A stretch of DNA of 64,000 nt. Source: SXXZ01 sp041177965. Lineage in GTDB: Bacteria > Verrucomicrobiota > Verrucomicrobiia > Limisphaerales > UBA9464. The DNA lies in contig JBEGWF010000132.1 in the NCBI GenBank assembly GCA_041177965.1, positions 1 through 64,000 of the forward strand. The letters are read 5' to 3'. The notes beneath the pieces were generated by a model. It searched no databases and was not told the origin of the DNA. It was given only the letters and a program-made list of their open reading frames with translations. The position numbers and the translations under genes were made by a program. Shown here in pieces: positions 8,144 to 17,288 of this stretch. Position 1 is the stretch's first letter, and the number at the start of each line of letters is the position of its first letter.

Positions 8144-9063
8144 CGTTGACGGGCCTCCCGGGCCTCGGGGCCCACCAGGTGGACGAACACCTCATGCAGG
8201 TCGGGCTCACGCACCTCGAAGCGCCGCAATCGCAGGGATCGCTCGAAACAGGCCTCCAGGACCGATGCGGACGACGCCCCCGGCTCCAGCTCCAGGCGCC
8301 ATCGACCGGAGCCCTCGGTCGCCGAGGCCCTCACCCCAGGAAACCCACCCCAGTCCGGAAGGGGCTCCAGGGTCTCGAGGGTGATCACGACGGGCAGCAG
8401 GGCACGCGCCTCGGAGGGGGTGCCCTCGAACAATCGACGGCCGCCGCCCAGGATGAGCAACCGATCGCACAGGCGTTCGGCATGGGCCATGACATGGGTC
8501 GAGAACAGGATCGTGCACCCGCGGGCCTTGAGGTCGTCGAGCACCTCCTCCAACACCTCCTGATTGACCGGATCCAGTCCGGAGAACGGTTCATCGAACA
8601 GCACCAGTTCCGGATCGTGGGCGATCGACGCCAGCACCTGTACCTTCTGGCCCATGCCCTTGGACAGGGTCTCCACCTTCTTGTCGGCGAAATCGCCCAG
8701 TCCGTACCGGATCAACAGTTCGCGGGCACGGGCACGGGCGATGCCCCCGGGAAGCCCCTTGAGCGTCGCGAAATAGGCGATGACCGCGGCGGCCGTCATG
8801 TTGCGGTACAACCCCTTCTCCTCGGGCAGGTAACCCACCCGGCCACGCACGGCCATCGCCGAGGGCGAGCCGAGGACCGACAACTCTCCGGAATCGGGCA
8901 GCAGCATCCCCAGGATCATCCTCAGGCTGGTGGTCTTGCCGGCTCCGTTGGGTCCAAGGAATCCGTAGACCGATCCGCGGGGCACCGACATCGACAGATC
9001 CCGGACCGCATGGAACCGCCCGAAGGACTTGGAGACCTGCCGGAGTTCCAGGGCGGCGGACAT
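8140..9063 (-). CDS. ABC transporter ATP-binding protein, NatA-like
   Basis: A 307-residue ATPase that pairs with the permease encoded directly downstream. It has Walker A (GPNGAGKTTSLRM), a Q-loop in GYLPEEKGLY, the LSKGMGQK signature, Walker B (LVLFDEPFSGLD) and a switch His in FSTHVMAHAE. A C-terminal domain of about 80 residues, typical of NatA-like exporters, follows. The ATG at 9063 (MSAALELRQVSKSFG) is the natural family start; the longer frame adds 38 unlikely residues. The gap of 128 bases to phnA should hold divergent promoters for both. Confidence 0.9.
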   Translation of the reverse strand: MSAALELRQVSKSFGRFHAVRDLSMSVPRGSVYGFLGPNGAGKTTSLRMILGMLLPDSGELSVLGSPSAMAVRGRVGYLPEEKGLYRNMTAAAVIAYFATLKGLPGGIARARARELLIRYGLGDFADKKVETLSKGMGQKVQVLASIAHDPELVLFDEPFSGLDPVNQEVLEEVLDDLKARGCTILFSTHVMAHAERLCDRLLILGGGRRLFEGTPSEARALLPVVITLETLEPLPDWGGFPGVRASATEGSGRWRLELEPGASSASVLEACFERSLRLRRFEVREPDLHEVFVHLVGPEAREARQR

Positions 9064-9191
9064 CCGAACAGGGTGGTGCGCGAGGGCCACATCGACAAGG
9101 ACATCCGGGCTCCGATTACGGGGTCGACACGAAACCGCGACACTTCTCGCATTCCCTCCGGAAATCTCCGGGTGCATCCTGCGTCCGCGTC

Positions 9192-10448
9192 ATGAATCCG
9201 GCTTCCGCTTCCTTCACCGTCAACGGACGAACCTACACCCCTCCCGCCCGGCCCTTGGCGGTGCTCTGCCTCGACGGCTCCGCCGACGCCTACCTCGACG
9301 CCGCCATGGCCCGAGGTCTCATGCCCCACGTCCAACGCCTGTCGGTCCAGGGCTGGCGCGGCGCGGCTCGGGCGGCGATGCCCACCTTCACCAACGTGAA
9401 CAACAGCGCGATCGTGACCGGCGTGCCTCCGGCGGTCCACGGCATCGGCGGGAACTTCTTCTACGACCCCTCCATCGGTCAGGAGGTGATGATGAATTCC
9501 TCGAAGTTCCTGCGGGTGCCCACGCTGTTCCCGGCCGCCCAGGAATCCGGCCGCAAGGTGGCCGTGGTGACGGCCAAGGAGAAGCTGCGGGACATCTTCG
9601 CCAGCGGCCTGATCGCCCGGGGCGGCATCGCCTTCTCCTCGGAAAAGGCCCGGGAGGCCGCGCTGGCCACCCATGGCATCGAAGGCGTGGAGTCGCTGGT
9701 GGGGCCGACCCCGGCCATCTACTCGGGTGACGCCTCGCTGTACGTCCTGAAGGCGGGGGTGCAACTGCTTCAGGCGGGCCGAGCCGACTTCCTCTACCTC
9801 AGCACCACAGACTTCATGCAGCACAAGTACGTGCCGGACGCCCCCGAGGCCCTGGCCTTCTATGCCGGCATCGACGCGGAGGTCGGGCGACTGCTCTCCC
9901 TGGGCGCCGTGGTGGGGATCACCGCCGATCATGGCATGAACTCGAAGCAGCGCGCCGACGGTTCCCCGAACGTGGTCTATCTGGAGTCCGAATTGGACGC
10001 GCGCTGGGGGCCGGGTTTCCGGGTGATCCTGCCGATCACCGACCCCTATGTCGTCCACCACGGGGCCCTCGGCTCCTTCGCCCAGGTCCATCTGCCGACC
10101 GACCGACCGGTGCCCCTGGACGAGGTGCTGGACTTCGTGGGTGCCCTGCCCGGCATCACCGAGGTTCTGCCCCGCGATGGGGCCGCGCGCCTGATGGAAC
10201 TGCCCGCCGATCGCATGGGAGATCTGGTGGTCTGCTCCGGCCGGGATGCGGTCATCGGCCGTACGCCCGCCTACCATGACCTGAAGGCGATCGAAGGCGG
10301 CCTGCGATCCCATGGCGGCCGATACGAGGAGATGGTGCCCTTCCTCCTGAGCCATCCGCTGCGATCCGAATATGCGGCGCGGGCCCTCGGGGATCCCCGG
10401 AATTTCGACATCTTCGACTTCACCTGCAACGGCACCACCGCCCGTTGA
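9192..10448 (+). CDS. phnA: Phosphonoacetate hydrolase PhnA
   Basis: A 418-residue alkaline-phosphatase-superfamily enzyme matching phosphonoacetate hydrolase, which splits phosphonoacetate into acetate and phosphate. Metal and nucleophile residues are visible: the Asp in VLCLDGSADAYL, the Thr nucleophile context in PTFTNVNNSAIVTG, STTDFMQHKY, and GITADHGMNSK with its Asp-His metal ligands. The neighbouring phnY makes its substrate, which strongly supports the call over a generic phosphodiesterase. It is the first gene of a three-gene plus-strand operon, with a 7-base gap to the next gene. Confidence 0.9.
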   Translation: MNPASASFTVNGRTYTPPARPLAVLCLDGSADAYLDAAMARGLMPHVQRLSVQGWRGAARAAMPTFTNVNNSAIVTGVPPAVHGIGGNFFYDPSIGQEVMMNSSKFLRVPTLFPAAQESGRKVAVVTAKEKLRDIFASGLIARGGIAFSSEKAREAALATHGIEGVESLVGPTPAIYSGDASLYVLKAGVQLLQAGRADFLYLSTTDFMQHKYVPDAPEALAFYAGIDAEVGRLLSLGAVVGITADHGMNSKQRADGSPNVVYLESELDARWGPGFRVILPITDPYVVHHGALGSFAQVHLPTDRPVPLDEVLDFVGALPGITEVLPRDGAARLMELPADRMGDLVVCSGRDAVIGRTPAYHDLKAIEGGLRSHGGRYEEMVPFLLSHPLRSEYAARALGDPRNFDIFDFTCNGTTAR

Positions 10449-10455
10449 TCGCCGC

Positions 10456-11748
10456 ATGACCCATCCCACCGACACCTGGATCGACCGGGCGCTCCGCATC
10501 TTCCCCGGGGGGTCCAATGGCGAATTCGGGATCCCTCCCCACCTGTTGGTGGTGCCGGAACGCGGCAGCGGGGCCCGGATCTGGGACACGCAGGGCCGGG
10601 AGTTCCTGGACTTCACCATGGCCTGGGGCTCGGCGCTGGTGGGGCATGCCCACCCCCGGGTGGTGGAGGCCGCGGCCACCGCCGCCAGGGAAGGGGTGAA
10701 CTTCGCCTCGCTGAATCGCCGGTCGATCGAGCTCGGGGAGCGCATCTGCTCGATCAGCCCCTGCGCCGAGCGCATCCGGTTCGTCGCCTCGGGCACCGAG
10801 GCCACGCTCCTCTGCCTCCGGGTGGCCCATGCGGCCACCGGTCGGCCCAAGGTGATGCGCTTCGAGGGCGCCTACCACGGTCAACATGCGGTGGGGGTGG
10901 CCGGAATGATCCACAGCCGCCCCACCGATCTGCCCCGATGCGATGCGGCCGGAGCCGGCGCTCCCTGGACGGAGCGGGACGTCCTCGTGGCCCCGTACAA
11001 CGATCTGGAGACGACCATCCGCATCCTCGAGGCCCACGCATCGACGCTGGCGGCGGTGATCGTGGAACCGCTGCATCGATGCCTCCGACCGAGGCCCGGA
11101 TTCCTCGAGGGCCTGCGCGAATGCACCCGCAGGCATGGCATCGTCCTGATCTTCGACGAGGTGGTGACCGGCTTCCGGCTGGCACCGGGGGGCGCGCAGG
11201 AATACTACGGCGTCGTCCCCGACCTCGTGGCCTATGGCAAGGCCCTCGGCGGAGGCTTCCCGATCGGGGCCTTCGCGGGTCGGGCCGAGATCATGGAGGT
11301 GCTCGAGGAACGGCGCCTTCCCGGACCACGCTACACGTGGAGCGCTTCCACCACCGGGGGCAATCCGGTCTCCTGCGCCGCCGCCATGGCCACCCTCGAC
11401 CTGCTCCTGCAACCCGGGGTGCATGCCGCCCTGCACACCCTCGGACGCCGGTTCCGAGAGGGGCTCCAGCGGGTGCTGCAGGATGCCGGGGAAGCCGCGC
11501 AGATCCTCGGGGACGGGCCCTTGGGCCAGGTCGCGTTCTCGGCCAATCCGGTGACCGACCAGGCCTCGTGGCTGGCCAGCGACCGGGCCCGGGGAGGTCG
11601 GTTGATGCTCGAGCTCCTGGCGCGGGGCGTCTTCCTCAACCCCATGGGCACCAAGCTGTACCTGTCGCTCGAACACTCCGAAACCGAACTGGCGGGCTTC
11701 CTGGAGGCCTTCGCCGAGGCCCTGCCCGCCTCCCGAAATGCCCGTTGA
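10456..11748 (+). CDS. Class III PLP enzyme, candidate PbfA or aminotransferase
   Basis: A 430-residue fold-type I PLP enzyme of aminotransferase class III, similar to glutamate-1-semialdehyde aminotransferases. The PLP Lys is about residue 262 in YGKALGGGFPIG, and the cofactor Asp is in LIFDEVVTGFR. Its place between phnA and phnY argues that it makes phosphonoacetaldehyde. Two known routes fit: transamination of 2-aminoethylphosphonate, or ammonia elimination from (R)-1-hydroxy-2-aminoethylphosphonate by PbfA, a class III enzyme that occurs in such clusters. The classical PhnW is a class V enzyme and is absent here. The ATG at 10456 is taken because the longer frame overlaps phnA. The exact reaction is unproved. 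Confidence 0.75.
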   Translation: MTHPTDTWIDRALRIFPGGSNGEFGIPPHLLVVPERGSGARIWDTQGREFLDFTMAWGSALVGHAHPRVVEAAATAAREGVNFASLNRRSIELGERICSISPCAERIRFVASGTEATLLCLRVAHAATGRPKVMRFEGAYHGQHAVGVAGMIHSRPTDLPRCDAAGAGAPWTERDVLVAPYNDLETTIRILEAHASTLAAVIVEPLHRCLRPRPGFLEGLRECTRRHGIVLIFDEVVTGFRLAPGGAQEYYGVVPDLVAYGKALGGGFPIGAFAGRAEIMEVLEERRLPGPRYTWSASTTGGNPVSCAAAMATLDLLLQPGVHAALHTLGRRFREGLQRVLQDAGEAAQILGDGPLGQVAFSANPVTDQASWLASDRARGGRLMLELLARGVFLNPMGTKLYLSLEHSETELAGFLEAFAEALPASRNAR

Positions 11749-11767
11749 CCCATTTTCTCCACACCCG

Positions 11768-13180
11768 ATGAACCTCCAGAGCCTTGTCGCCGGAAAACCG
11801 ATCGATTCGGATTCCATCCTCACCGTCCGCAACCCCTACGACCAGTCCGTCTCCGGCACGGTCACCCTCGCCTCGCGGCGACACACCCTCGAAGCGATCG
11901 CCGCCGCGACGGCGTTCCGGGACACCCCGACCCGCTACCAGCGGGCGGAGATCCTCGAGAAGACCCGGTCCGCCCTCGAGAGCCGGCGCGAGGAGTTCGC
12001 GCGCATCATCACCTCCGAGGCCGGCCTGGCCCTGCGCGAGGCACGGTACGAGGTCGGCCGCACGGTGGATGTGCTCCGTTTCGCCGCCATGGAGGCCCTG
12101 CGTGACGACGGCCAGATCTTCTCCTGCGACATCTCGGCCCAGGGCAAGGCCCGCAAGATCTTCACCACACGGGAACCCCTGCGCTGCGCGGTGGCCATCA
12201 CCCCGTTCAATCATCCCTTGAACCAGGTGGCCCACAAGGTCGGGCCGGCCATCGCCGCCGGCACGCCGATCGTCCTGAAGCCCTCCGAGAAGACGCCGCT
12301 GGTGGCCCTCCGTTTCGCCGAACTGCTCCATGCCTCGGGCCTGCCGGGCCCCATGCTGAGCGTGCTGCTCGGGCCGACCGCGGAGGTCGCCGAGGTGCTG
12401 GTCGGACACCCGGAGGTCGAGGTGGTCGCGTTCACCGGCAGCGTGCCTGTCGGCAAGAGGATAGCCGCCACCGCGGGCTACAAGAAACTCGTCCTGGAGC
12501 TCGGCGGCAACGACCCCCTCATCGTGCTGGAGGACGCAGATCTGGACCTCGCCGTCACGCTGGCCGCCGAGGGCAGCTACCGGAATTCCGGCCAACGCTG
12601 CACCGCGGTGAAGCGCATCCTCGTCCAGGAATCCATCGCCGAGGCCTTCACCCGGGCGCTGGTCGAGAAGACACGGGAGTATGTCTGCGGAGATCCCATG
12701 AACGAGTCGACCAAGGTGGGGACGGTCATCGACGAGGCCTCGGCGAAGTCGCTGGAGTCGGTGGTCCAGGAGGCCGTGGCCCAGGGCGCACGGGTGCTCA
12801 TCGGCGGTGACCGGCGCGGTGCGCTGTTGCAACCGACGGTGATCGACCGGGTACCGCGCGACTGCCGGATGGTGGTCTGCGAGAGCTTCGGTCCCCTGGC
12901 CCCCATCGTCACGGTCCGGGACCTGGACGACGCGCTGACGGTCGCCAATGGAACGGCCTACGGGCTGAGCTCGGGCGTGGTCACCAACAACCTCGCCCAC
13001 GCGCTGAAGGCGATCCGGACCCTGCGCTGCGGCACGGTGAACATCAACGAGGTGCCCGGATTCCGCGTCGAGAGCTCGCCCTTCGGCGGGATCAAGGACA
13101 GCGGCCTGGGCATCAAGGAGGGCGTCATCGAGGCCATCAAGGGCTACAGCTACGTCAAGACCTTCAGCCTGCCGTGGTGA
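11768..13180 (+). CDS. phnY: Phosphonoacetaldehyde dehydrogenase PhnY
   Basis: A 470-residue NAD(P)-dependent aldehyde dehydrogenase, most likely oxidising phosphonoacetaldehyde to phosphonoacetate for PhnA. The catalytic Cys is about residue 278 in SGQRCTAVKR, the general-base Glu is in VLELGGNDPL, and the nucleotide-binding VAFTGSVPVGK is present. The length is normal. I use the ATG at 11768 (MNLQSLVAGK), 19 bases after the upstream gene; an in-frame ATG at 11738 would overlap it. The product is typed by neighbourhood as much as by sequence, since aldehyde dehydrogenases are broad. A small hairpin overlaps the stop codon. Confidence 0.88.
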   Translation: MNLQSLVAGKPIDSDSILTVRNPYDQSVSGTVTLASRRHTLEAIAAATAFRDTPTRYQRAEILEKTRSALESRREEFARIITSEAGLALREARYEVGRTVDVLRFAAMEALRDDGQIFSCDISAQGKARKIFTTREPLRCAVAITPFNHPLNQVAHKVGPAIAAGTPIVLKPSEKTPLVALRFAELLHASGLPGPMLSVLLGPTAEVAEVLVGHPEVEVVAFTGSVPVGKRIAATAGYKKLVLELGGNDPLIVLEDADLDLAVTLAAEGSYRNSGQRCTAVKRILVQESIAEAFTRALVEKTREYVCGDPMNESTKVGTVIDEASAKSLESVVQEAVAQGARVLIGGDRRGALLQPTVIDRVPRDCRMVVCESFGPLAPIVTVRDLDDALTVANGTAYGLSSGVVTNNLAHALKAIRTLRCGTVNINEVPGFRVESSPFGGIKDSGLGIKEGVIEAIKGYSYVKTFSLPW

Positions 13181-13189
13181 ACCCACGGC
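13171..13189. terminator. Hairpin at the phnY stop, possible weak terminator
   Basis: gccgtgg (13171-13177) and ccacggc (13183-13189) form a perfect 7-bp stem around a 5-base loop that includes the phnY stop. It lies between convergent genes, but no T-run follows on either strand, so any termination activity would be weak. Confidence 0.3.
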
Positions 13190-13208
13190 TGGTCGGAGGG
13201 GTGCAGGC

Positions 13209-15284
13209 TCACCAGATCTTTGCGCGGTCGTCGGGCTTTCTCCAGAGGGGCGAGGCCTCGGTGATGCCCCAGGCCTGGTAGAATTCCGGAAGGTTCACGT
13301 GGGGACCCACCCCGCGGAACTGGCCCGGGGAATGCGGATCGACCACCAGACGGCGCTGGAGCTCGGCCTCCCGCCAGTTGACCCGCCAGAGTTGCGAGAG
13401 ACTCAGGAAGAAGCGCTGCTCCGGGGTCAGCCCGTCGACCGTGCGTCGGCGGGTCGGGTCCTTCGCCAGCGCCCGCTGGAGCGCCTCGAAGGCGATGCTC
13501 GTGCCTCCCAGATCCGCGATGTTCTCGCCCAGGGTCAACCGACCATTGACCCGCTTGCCGGGCAGCGCCTCGTAGGCGGAGTACTGCTCGACGACTTTGG
13601 CGGCGCGCCGATCGAACTCCTTGCCGTCGGCCTCGGTCCACCAGTCGCGCAGGTTGCCGTCGGCGTCGTATTTGCGTCCCTGGTCGTCGTACCCGTGCGT
13701 GATCTCGTGGCCGATCACCACGCCGATCGCCCCGTAATTGACCGCGTCGTCCATCTCCAGATCGAAGAACGGCGGCTGGAGGATGCCCGCCGGGAAGACG
13801 ATCTCGTTGAGGGGCGGACTGAAGTAGGCGTTGACCGTCTGTGGGGTCATATGCCATTCGGCGCGATCCACCGACTTTCCGATGCGGGCCAGTTCGCGTC
13901 GTGATTCGAAGAGGTTGGCCCGAAGCACATTGCCCAGGGGGTCGTCGCGACGGACCTCCAGGCCCGAATAGTCCCGGAAGGTCCTGGGGTGCCCGACCTT
14001 CTCGGTGAAGCGGTCGAATTTGAGGAGCGCCTGCCGTCGGGTGGCCTCGCCCATCCATTCGAGCTTCGACAACCGGTCCCGGAACACCCCCCTGAGGTTG
14101 GCGATCAGTTCCGCCATGCGGGCCGCGGCGGCGGGCGGGAAATGCTTCTCGACATAGAGCCGGCCCAGAGCCTCTCCAAGGGCGCCATCGACCGCTTTGG
14201 CCGTGCGCTGCCAGCGGGGCTCGGGGCGGGGTTGACCGCGCAGGGTCGTCCCGTAGAAGCGGAACGCCTCATCGGCCGGGGCCGCATGCAGGTGCTCGGC
14301 CAGGCTGCTCAACAGGTGCCATCGCAGATAGGCGAGCCAATGGCCTTCCTCGACCTCCGAGGCCATCCGATCCAGTTCCCGGAAGAATTCCGGCTGCCCA
14401 ACGATCACGGTCTCGGGCATCGCGATGCCGGCCGCATCGAAATAGGCGCCCCAGGGAAGCGTCGGAGTCAGGGATTCCAACTCGGATCGGGTGAGCTTGT
14501 GGTAGTTCTTCTCCTGGTCCCGCAGGTCGGTCCTGGTGCGCGAAACCTTCGCGAGACGGGTCTCGAGGGCGAGCACGGCCTCCGCCGATGCCCTGGCCTG
14601 GGATTCCGCATCCCCGAGGAGGCGCAACTGGGCGGTGATGTGTTCGCGGTACTCGTCCCGCTGCCGGGCGAAACCCTCGGCCAGATAGTAGTCACGATCC
14701 GGCAGCCCCAGCCCGCCCTGACTCAGGTGGAGGGCGTACACCGAACTGTTCTTGGCATCGGGCTGCACGCCCATGCCGAAGCAGGAGGCGATGCCGCGGA
14801 TATGCCAGTGGCCCAGGAGCGCCATCGCCGACCTGTGATCCTTCACGGACTTCAGCCGCTCCCATTCCGGATCCAGCGGGGCGAACCCCAACCGCTCGAT
14901 GCGGTTCGTGTCCATGGCGGCGGCGAAGAAATCGCCCACCTGTCGGAGCGGGGATCCGGCAGGAGCGCGCGTGTCCGCGGCGGCCGAATTCAGGATGTCC
15001 CGGATCAGCCACCAATTCCGGTCCTGCAATTCGTCGAAGCCGGCCCAGCGCGATTTGTCGGCGGGCACCGGGTTGTTCCGACGCCACGCACCGGTGGCGA
15101 ATCCGTAGAAATCCACCTTGGGATCCACGGAACGATCCACATGCCCCATCGAGAATCGGGGGACCGGAGGCGGACCGTCGGGAGCGGACATCCCCCGATG
15201 GGGGAAGCATAGAAGGATCGAGAGCAGAATGCCTCGATGGAGTCGGGAACCGCGACGCGGCAGATCGTGGGACATCGCGGACAT
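13209..15284 (-). CDS. M13 family zinc metallopeptidase (neprilysin/PepO-like)
   Basis: A 691-residue secreted peptidase of the M13 family, which cleaves oligopeptides outside the cytoplasm. The zinc motif HEITHGYDDQ is at about residue 526, the third ligand is in the GENIADLGG motif, and the substrate-binding NAYFSPPLNEIVFPAGIL precedes the zinc site. All three are intact. The N-terminus has an Arg-rich start and a short hydrophobic core (GILLSILLCF), so it is either a signal peptide or an anchor. An alternative ATG lies at 15272. It ends with a Trp, as is usual for the family. It stands between the phosphonate and flagellar operons and has no obvious functional link to either. Confidence 0.92.
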   Translation of the reverse strand: MSAMSHDLPRRGSRLHRGILLSILLCFPHRGMSAPDGPPPVPRFSMGHVDRSVDPKVDFYGFATGAWRRNNPVPADKSRWAGFDELQDRNWWLIRDILNSAAADTRAPAGSPLRQVGDFFAAAMDTNRIERLGFAPLDPEWERLKSVKDHRSAMALLGHWHIRGIASCFGMGVQPDAKNSSVYALHLSQGGLGLPDRDYYLAEGFARQRDEYREHITAQLRLLGDAESQARASAEAVLALETRLAKVSRTRTDLRDQEKNYHKLTRSELESLTPTLPWGAYFDAAGIAMPETVIVGQPEFFRELDRMASEVEEGHWLAYLRWHLLSSLAEHLHAAPADEAFRFYGTTLRGQPRPEPRWQRTAKAVDGALGEALGRLYVEKHFPPAAAARMAELIANLRGVFRDRLSKLEWMGEATRRQALLKFDRFTEKVGHPRTFRDYSGLEVRRDDPLGNVLRANLFESRRELARIGKSVDRAEWHMTPQTVNAYFSPPLNEIVFPAGILQPPFFDLEMDDAVNYGAIGVVIGHEITHGYDDQGRKYDADGNLRDWWTEADGKEFDRRAAKVVEQYSAYEALPGKRVNGRLTLGENIADLGGTSIAFEALQRALAKDPTRRRTVDGLTPEQRFFLSLSQLWRVNWREAELQRRLVVDPHSPGQFRGVGPHVNLPEFYQAWGITEASPLWRKPDDRAKIW

Positions 15285-15362
15285 CCTGCCGCATCCCGTG
15301 TCGAAATCAACGGGCTGCGGAACCCTGGCCGAGAATCATCCCGGATGCGGGCATCGACCCCG

Positions 15363-15611
15363 TCAGAGCGCCGTCAGCAATTCGGTGATCTTGATGCCGA
15401 AGCGGTTGTCCACCACCACCACCTCGCCCCGGGCGACCAGCTTGGTGTTGACGTGCAGGTCGACAGGGGCGTCGGCCACCTTGTCCAATTGCACGATGGA
15501 ACCGGTGGTCAGGTTCAGCACCTCGCGCATCGGGATGTGGCAGGACCCGAGTTGGACGCTCACCTCGACGGGCACGTCCAGCAGGATGGAAAGATCGGTG
15601 GTTTGGCTCAT
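15363..15611 (-). CDS. fliN: Flagellar switch protein FliN
   Basis: An 82-residue C-ring protein made almost entirely of a SpoA/FliN domain (QLGSCHIPMREVLNLTTGS, then VARGEVVVVDNRFGI). Proteobacterial FliN is longer, so this is a minimal form that lacks an N-terminal extension. The ATG at 15611 overlaps the fliM stop by four bases, which supports the short start over a 253-residue frame that is really a fliM shadow. FliN forms the base of the switch with FliM and helps dock the FliH/FliI export complex. It is the last gene of the flagellar operon visible here. Confidence 0.9.
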   Translation of the reverse strand: MSQTTDLSILLDVPVEVSVQLGSCHIPMREVLNLTTGSIVQLDKVADAPVDLHVNTKLVARGEVVVVDNRFGIKITELLTAL

Positions 15612-16648
15612 GGGACAGGTCTTGGCGGGTTGGAACCCAGGGTCACTTCGTCGATCTCGACGGCCCAACGGCCGTCGACGGTGCCGAGGCGGCCGAAGAA
15701 CTTCTTCTCGGAGGCCAGCTTCACCTGCACCCGTTCCGCGAACTCCGGCGGCAGCGGCACGATGTCGCCCACCCGGAGCCCCACCACGTCCTTGGCGCGG
15801 AGCTTGAGGCCGTTGGATTCGGCGGAGACCGGCATGGGCGCGTCGTCGTAGTGGGAATTCCACCCGCGTTCCTGCTCGGTCGGGATGTCCGGCAGGTCCT
15901 CGGGCCCCGGCTTGAGGCGGGAGCTCAACAACTGGACGATCGGCTCGATGGTCCAGTACGGGAAGGCGATCTGCATGGTCTCGGTGCAGTCGTTGACCCG
16001 CGCCTCGATGGCCAGGACGAGCATGATCGCGTCGGGATCCACGGTCTGGAGGAACAGACCGTTGGTCTCGTGGCCGAACAATGCCGGACGGAGATCGCGG
16101 TATCTGGCCCAATGGGTGCACCATTCGGTGAGCATCAGCAGGACCACCTGGTCGAGGAGGGTCACCTCGAGTTCGGAGAGTTCGCGGGTCCCTGAGACGG
16201 AGGTGGCCGGCCCGCCAAGGAGCCGGTCGACGATGGTCAGGCCGAGACGCGGGGGAACGTCGAGCAGGCAGATGCCCCGGAGCGGTTCGACCCGGAACAG
16301 GGAGATGTGGGTGGGGCTGTTGAGGTTCTCACACCAATCGCGGAAGGACGTGGTGTGCAACTGGCACATCTGCATGCCGAACTCGACCCGGAGGTAGATC
16401 GACAGACGTGCGGCCAAAGCCTGGATGAACTCCTCGTGGTGGATGCGCAGCTTGCGGAGCTCGAAGGGCGACAGGAAGACCGGGGTCCGGAAGTCGTAGG
16501 CCGCGATGGAGTCGCGACTCTGGTTGCTCTTCCGGCCGTTGGACTGGAGGACGACGGTGTTGGACTCCTCCTCCTGCACCTGCTGGAGCAGGCGTTCCAC
16601 CTCCGATTGGGAGAGCACGTCTCCCATCGATCCCATCGGGTCCGACAT
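15608..16648 (-). CDS. fliM: Flagellar motor switch protein FliM
   Basis: A 346-residue FliM. The N-terminal CheY-P-binding peptide is present (DVLSQSEVERLL, residues about 10-21), so chemotactic switching is likely. The CheC-like middle domain follows, with LLGGPATSV where the family has a GGxG motif. The C-terminal SpoA domain runs from about residue 265 to 335 and binds FliN. It overlaps fliN by four bases and lies 18 bases downstream of fliL. Confidence 0.93.
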   Translation of the reverse strand: MSDPMGSMGDVLSQSEVERLLQQVQEEESNTVVLQSNGRKSNQSRDSIAAYDFRTPVFLSPFELRKLRIHHEEFIQALAARLSIYLRVEFGMQMCQLHTTSFRDWCENLNSPTHISLFRVEPLRGICLLDVPPRLGLTIVDRLLGGPATSVSGTRELSELEVTLLDQVVLLMLTEWCTHWARYRDLRPALFGHETNGLFLQTVDPDAIMLVLAIEARVNDCTETMQIAFPYWTIEPIVQLLSSRLKPGPEDLPDIPTEQERGWNSHYDDAPMPVSAESNGLKLRAKDVVGLRVGDIVPLPPEFAERVQVKLASEKKFFGRLGTVDGRWAVEIDEVTLGSNPPRPVP

Positions 16649-16666
16649 AGGCTTTCCGTGGACAGG

Positions 16667-17263
16667 TTATTGGATGGCCAACTCCGGAAGCACCACGTCG
16701 GTGAAGGTTCCGGGTCCCAGGAGCTTCAGGAAGGCTGTCTTCAACTCCGACTTGATGATGTTCCGCGCCCCCTGCTTCTCCAGATCCATCAACGTCTTGG
16801 TCTGGAGGAGCGACGAGGCCGCGTCCCGGAGATCCTCCTCGTGCTTCTTGACGAACTCATCGAACTTGGGTCGGGACCCGCGAAGGCCCACCTTGGCCAT
16901 CATCAACCGACTGCCCATCGTGCCCGCCACGTTGACGGTCACCGAGTTGATCATGACCGTGGTGGGTTCGGCGGCGCCCGAATGCGCCCCGGACCCGCCT
17001 TCGTCGTGTCCACCGCCCCCGCCGGAGGCGCCGCCATGCTGGGCTTCGCCGCCATGGTCCTTCGTGGCTTCGACCTCCGCCTCGGGCGACTTGGCGCCGG
17101 ATTTCCCGGCTTTGTTGAGCGAGGGCACGAGCACGAACTGGGTCATCAGGAAGGCGATGACGGGCAGGAGCACGACGTTGAGGATCAGCGGCAACATCGC
17201 CTTGATGCCGCCGGACGAATCGGCACCGGAGCCGTCGTTCTTTTCTTGGGCGGGGGACGCCAT
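16667..17263 (-). CDS. fliL: Flagellar basal body protein FliL with Gly/His-rich insert
   Basis: A 198-residue single-pass inner-membrane protein that supports the stator-rotor interface. The TM helix is at about residues 23-46. It is followed by a low-complexity linker at 47-100 whose part 70-97 is dominated by Gly with His, Asp and Glu. The conserved periplasmic FliL domain follows, with MINSVTVNVAGT and the FDEFVKKHEEDLRDAASSLL helix. The linker is longer and more His-rich than in familiar FliL proteins. The gene lies between flgE and fliM in the operon. Confidence 0.88.
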   Translation of the reverse strand: MASPAQEKNDGSGADSSGGIKAMLPLILNVVLLPVIAFLMTQFVLVPSLNKAGKSGAKSPEAEVEATKDHGGEAQHGGASGGGGGHDEGGSGAHSGAAEPTTVMINSVTVNVAGTMGSRLMMAKVGLRGSRPKFDEFVKKHEEDLRDAASSLLQTKTLMDLEKQGARNIIKSELKTAFLKLLGPGTFTDVVLPELAIQ

Positions 17264-17288
17264 AGGGATGGGATGGTTTGTGGTGGGA

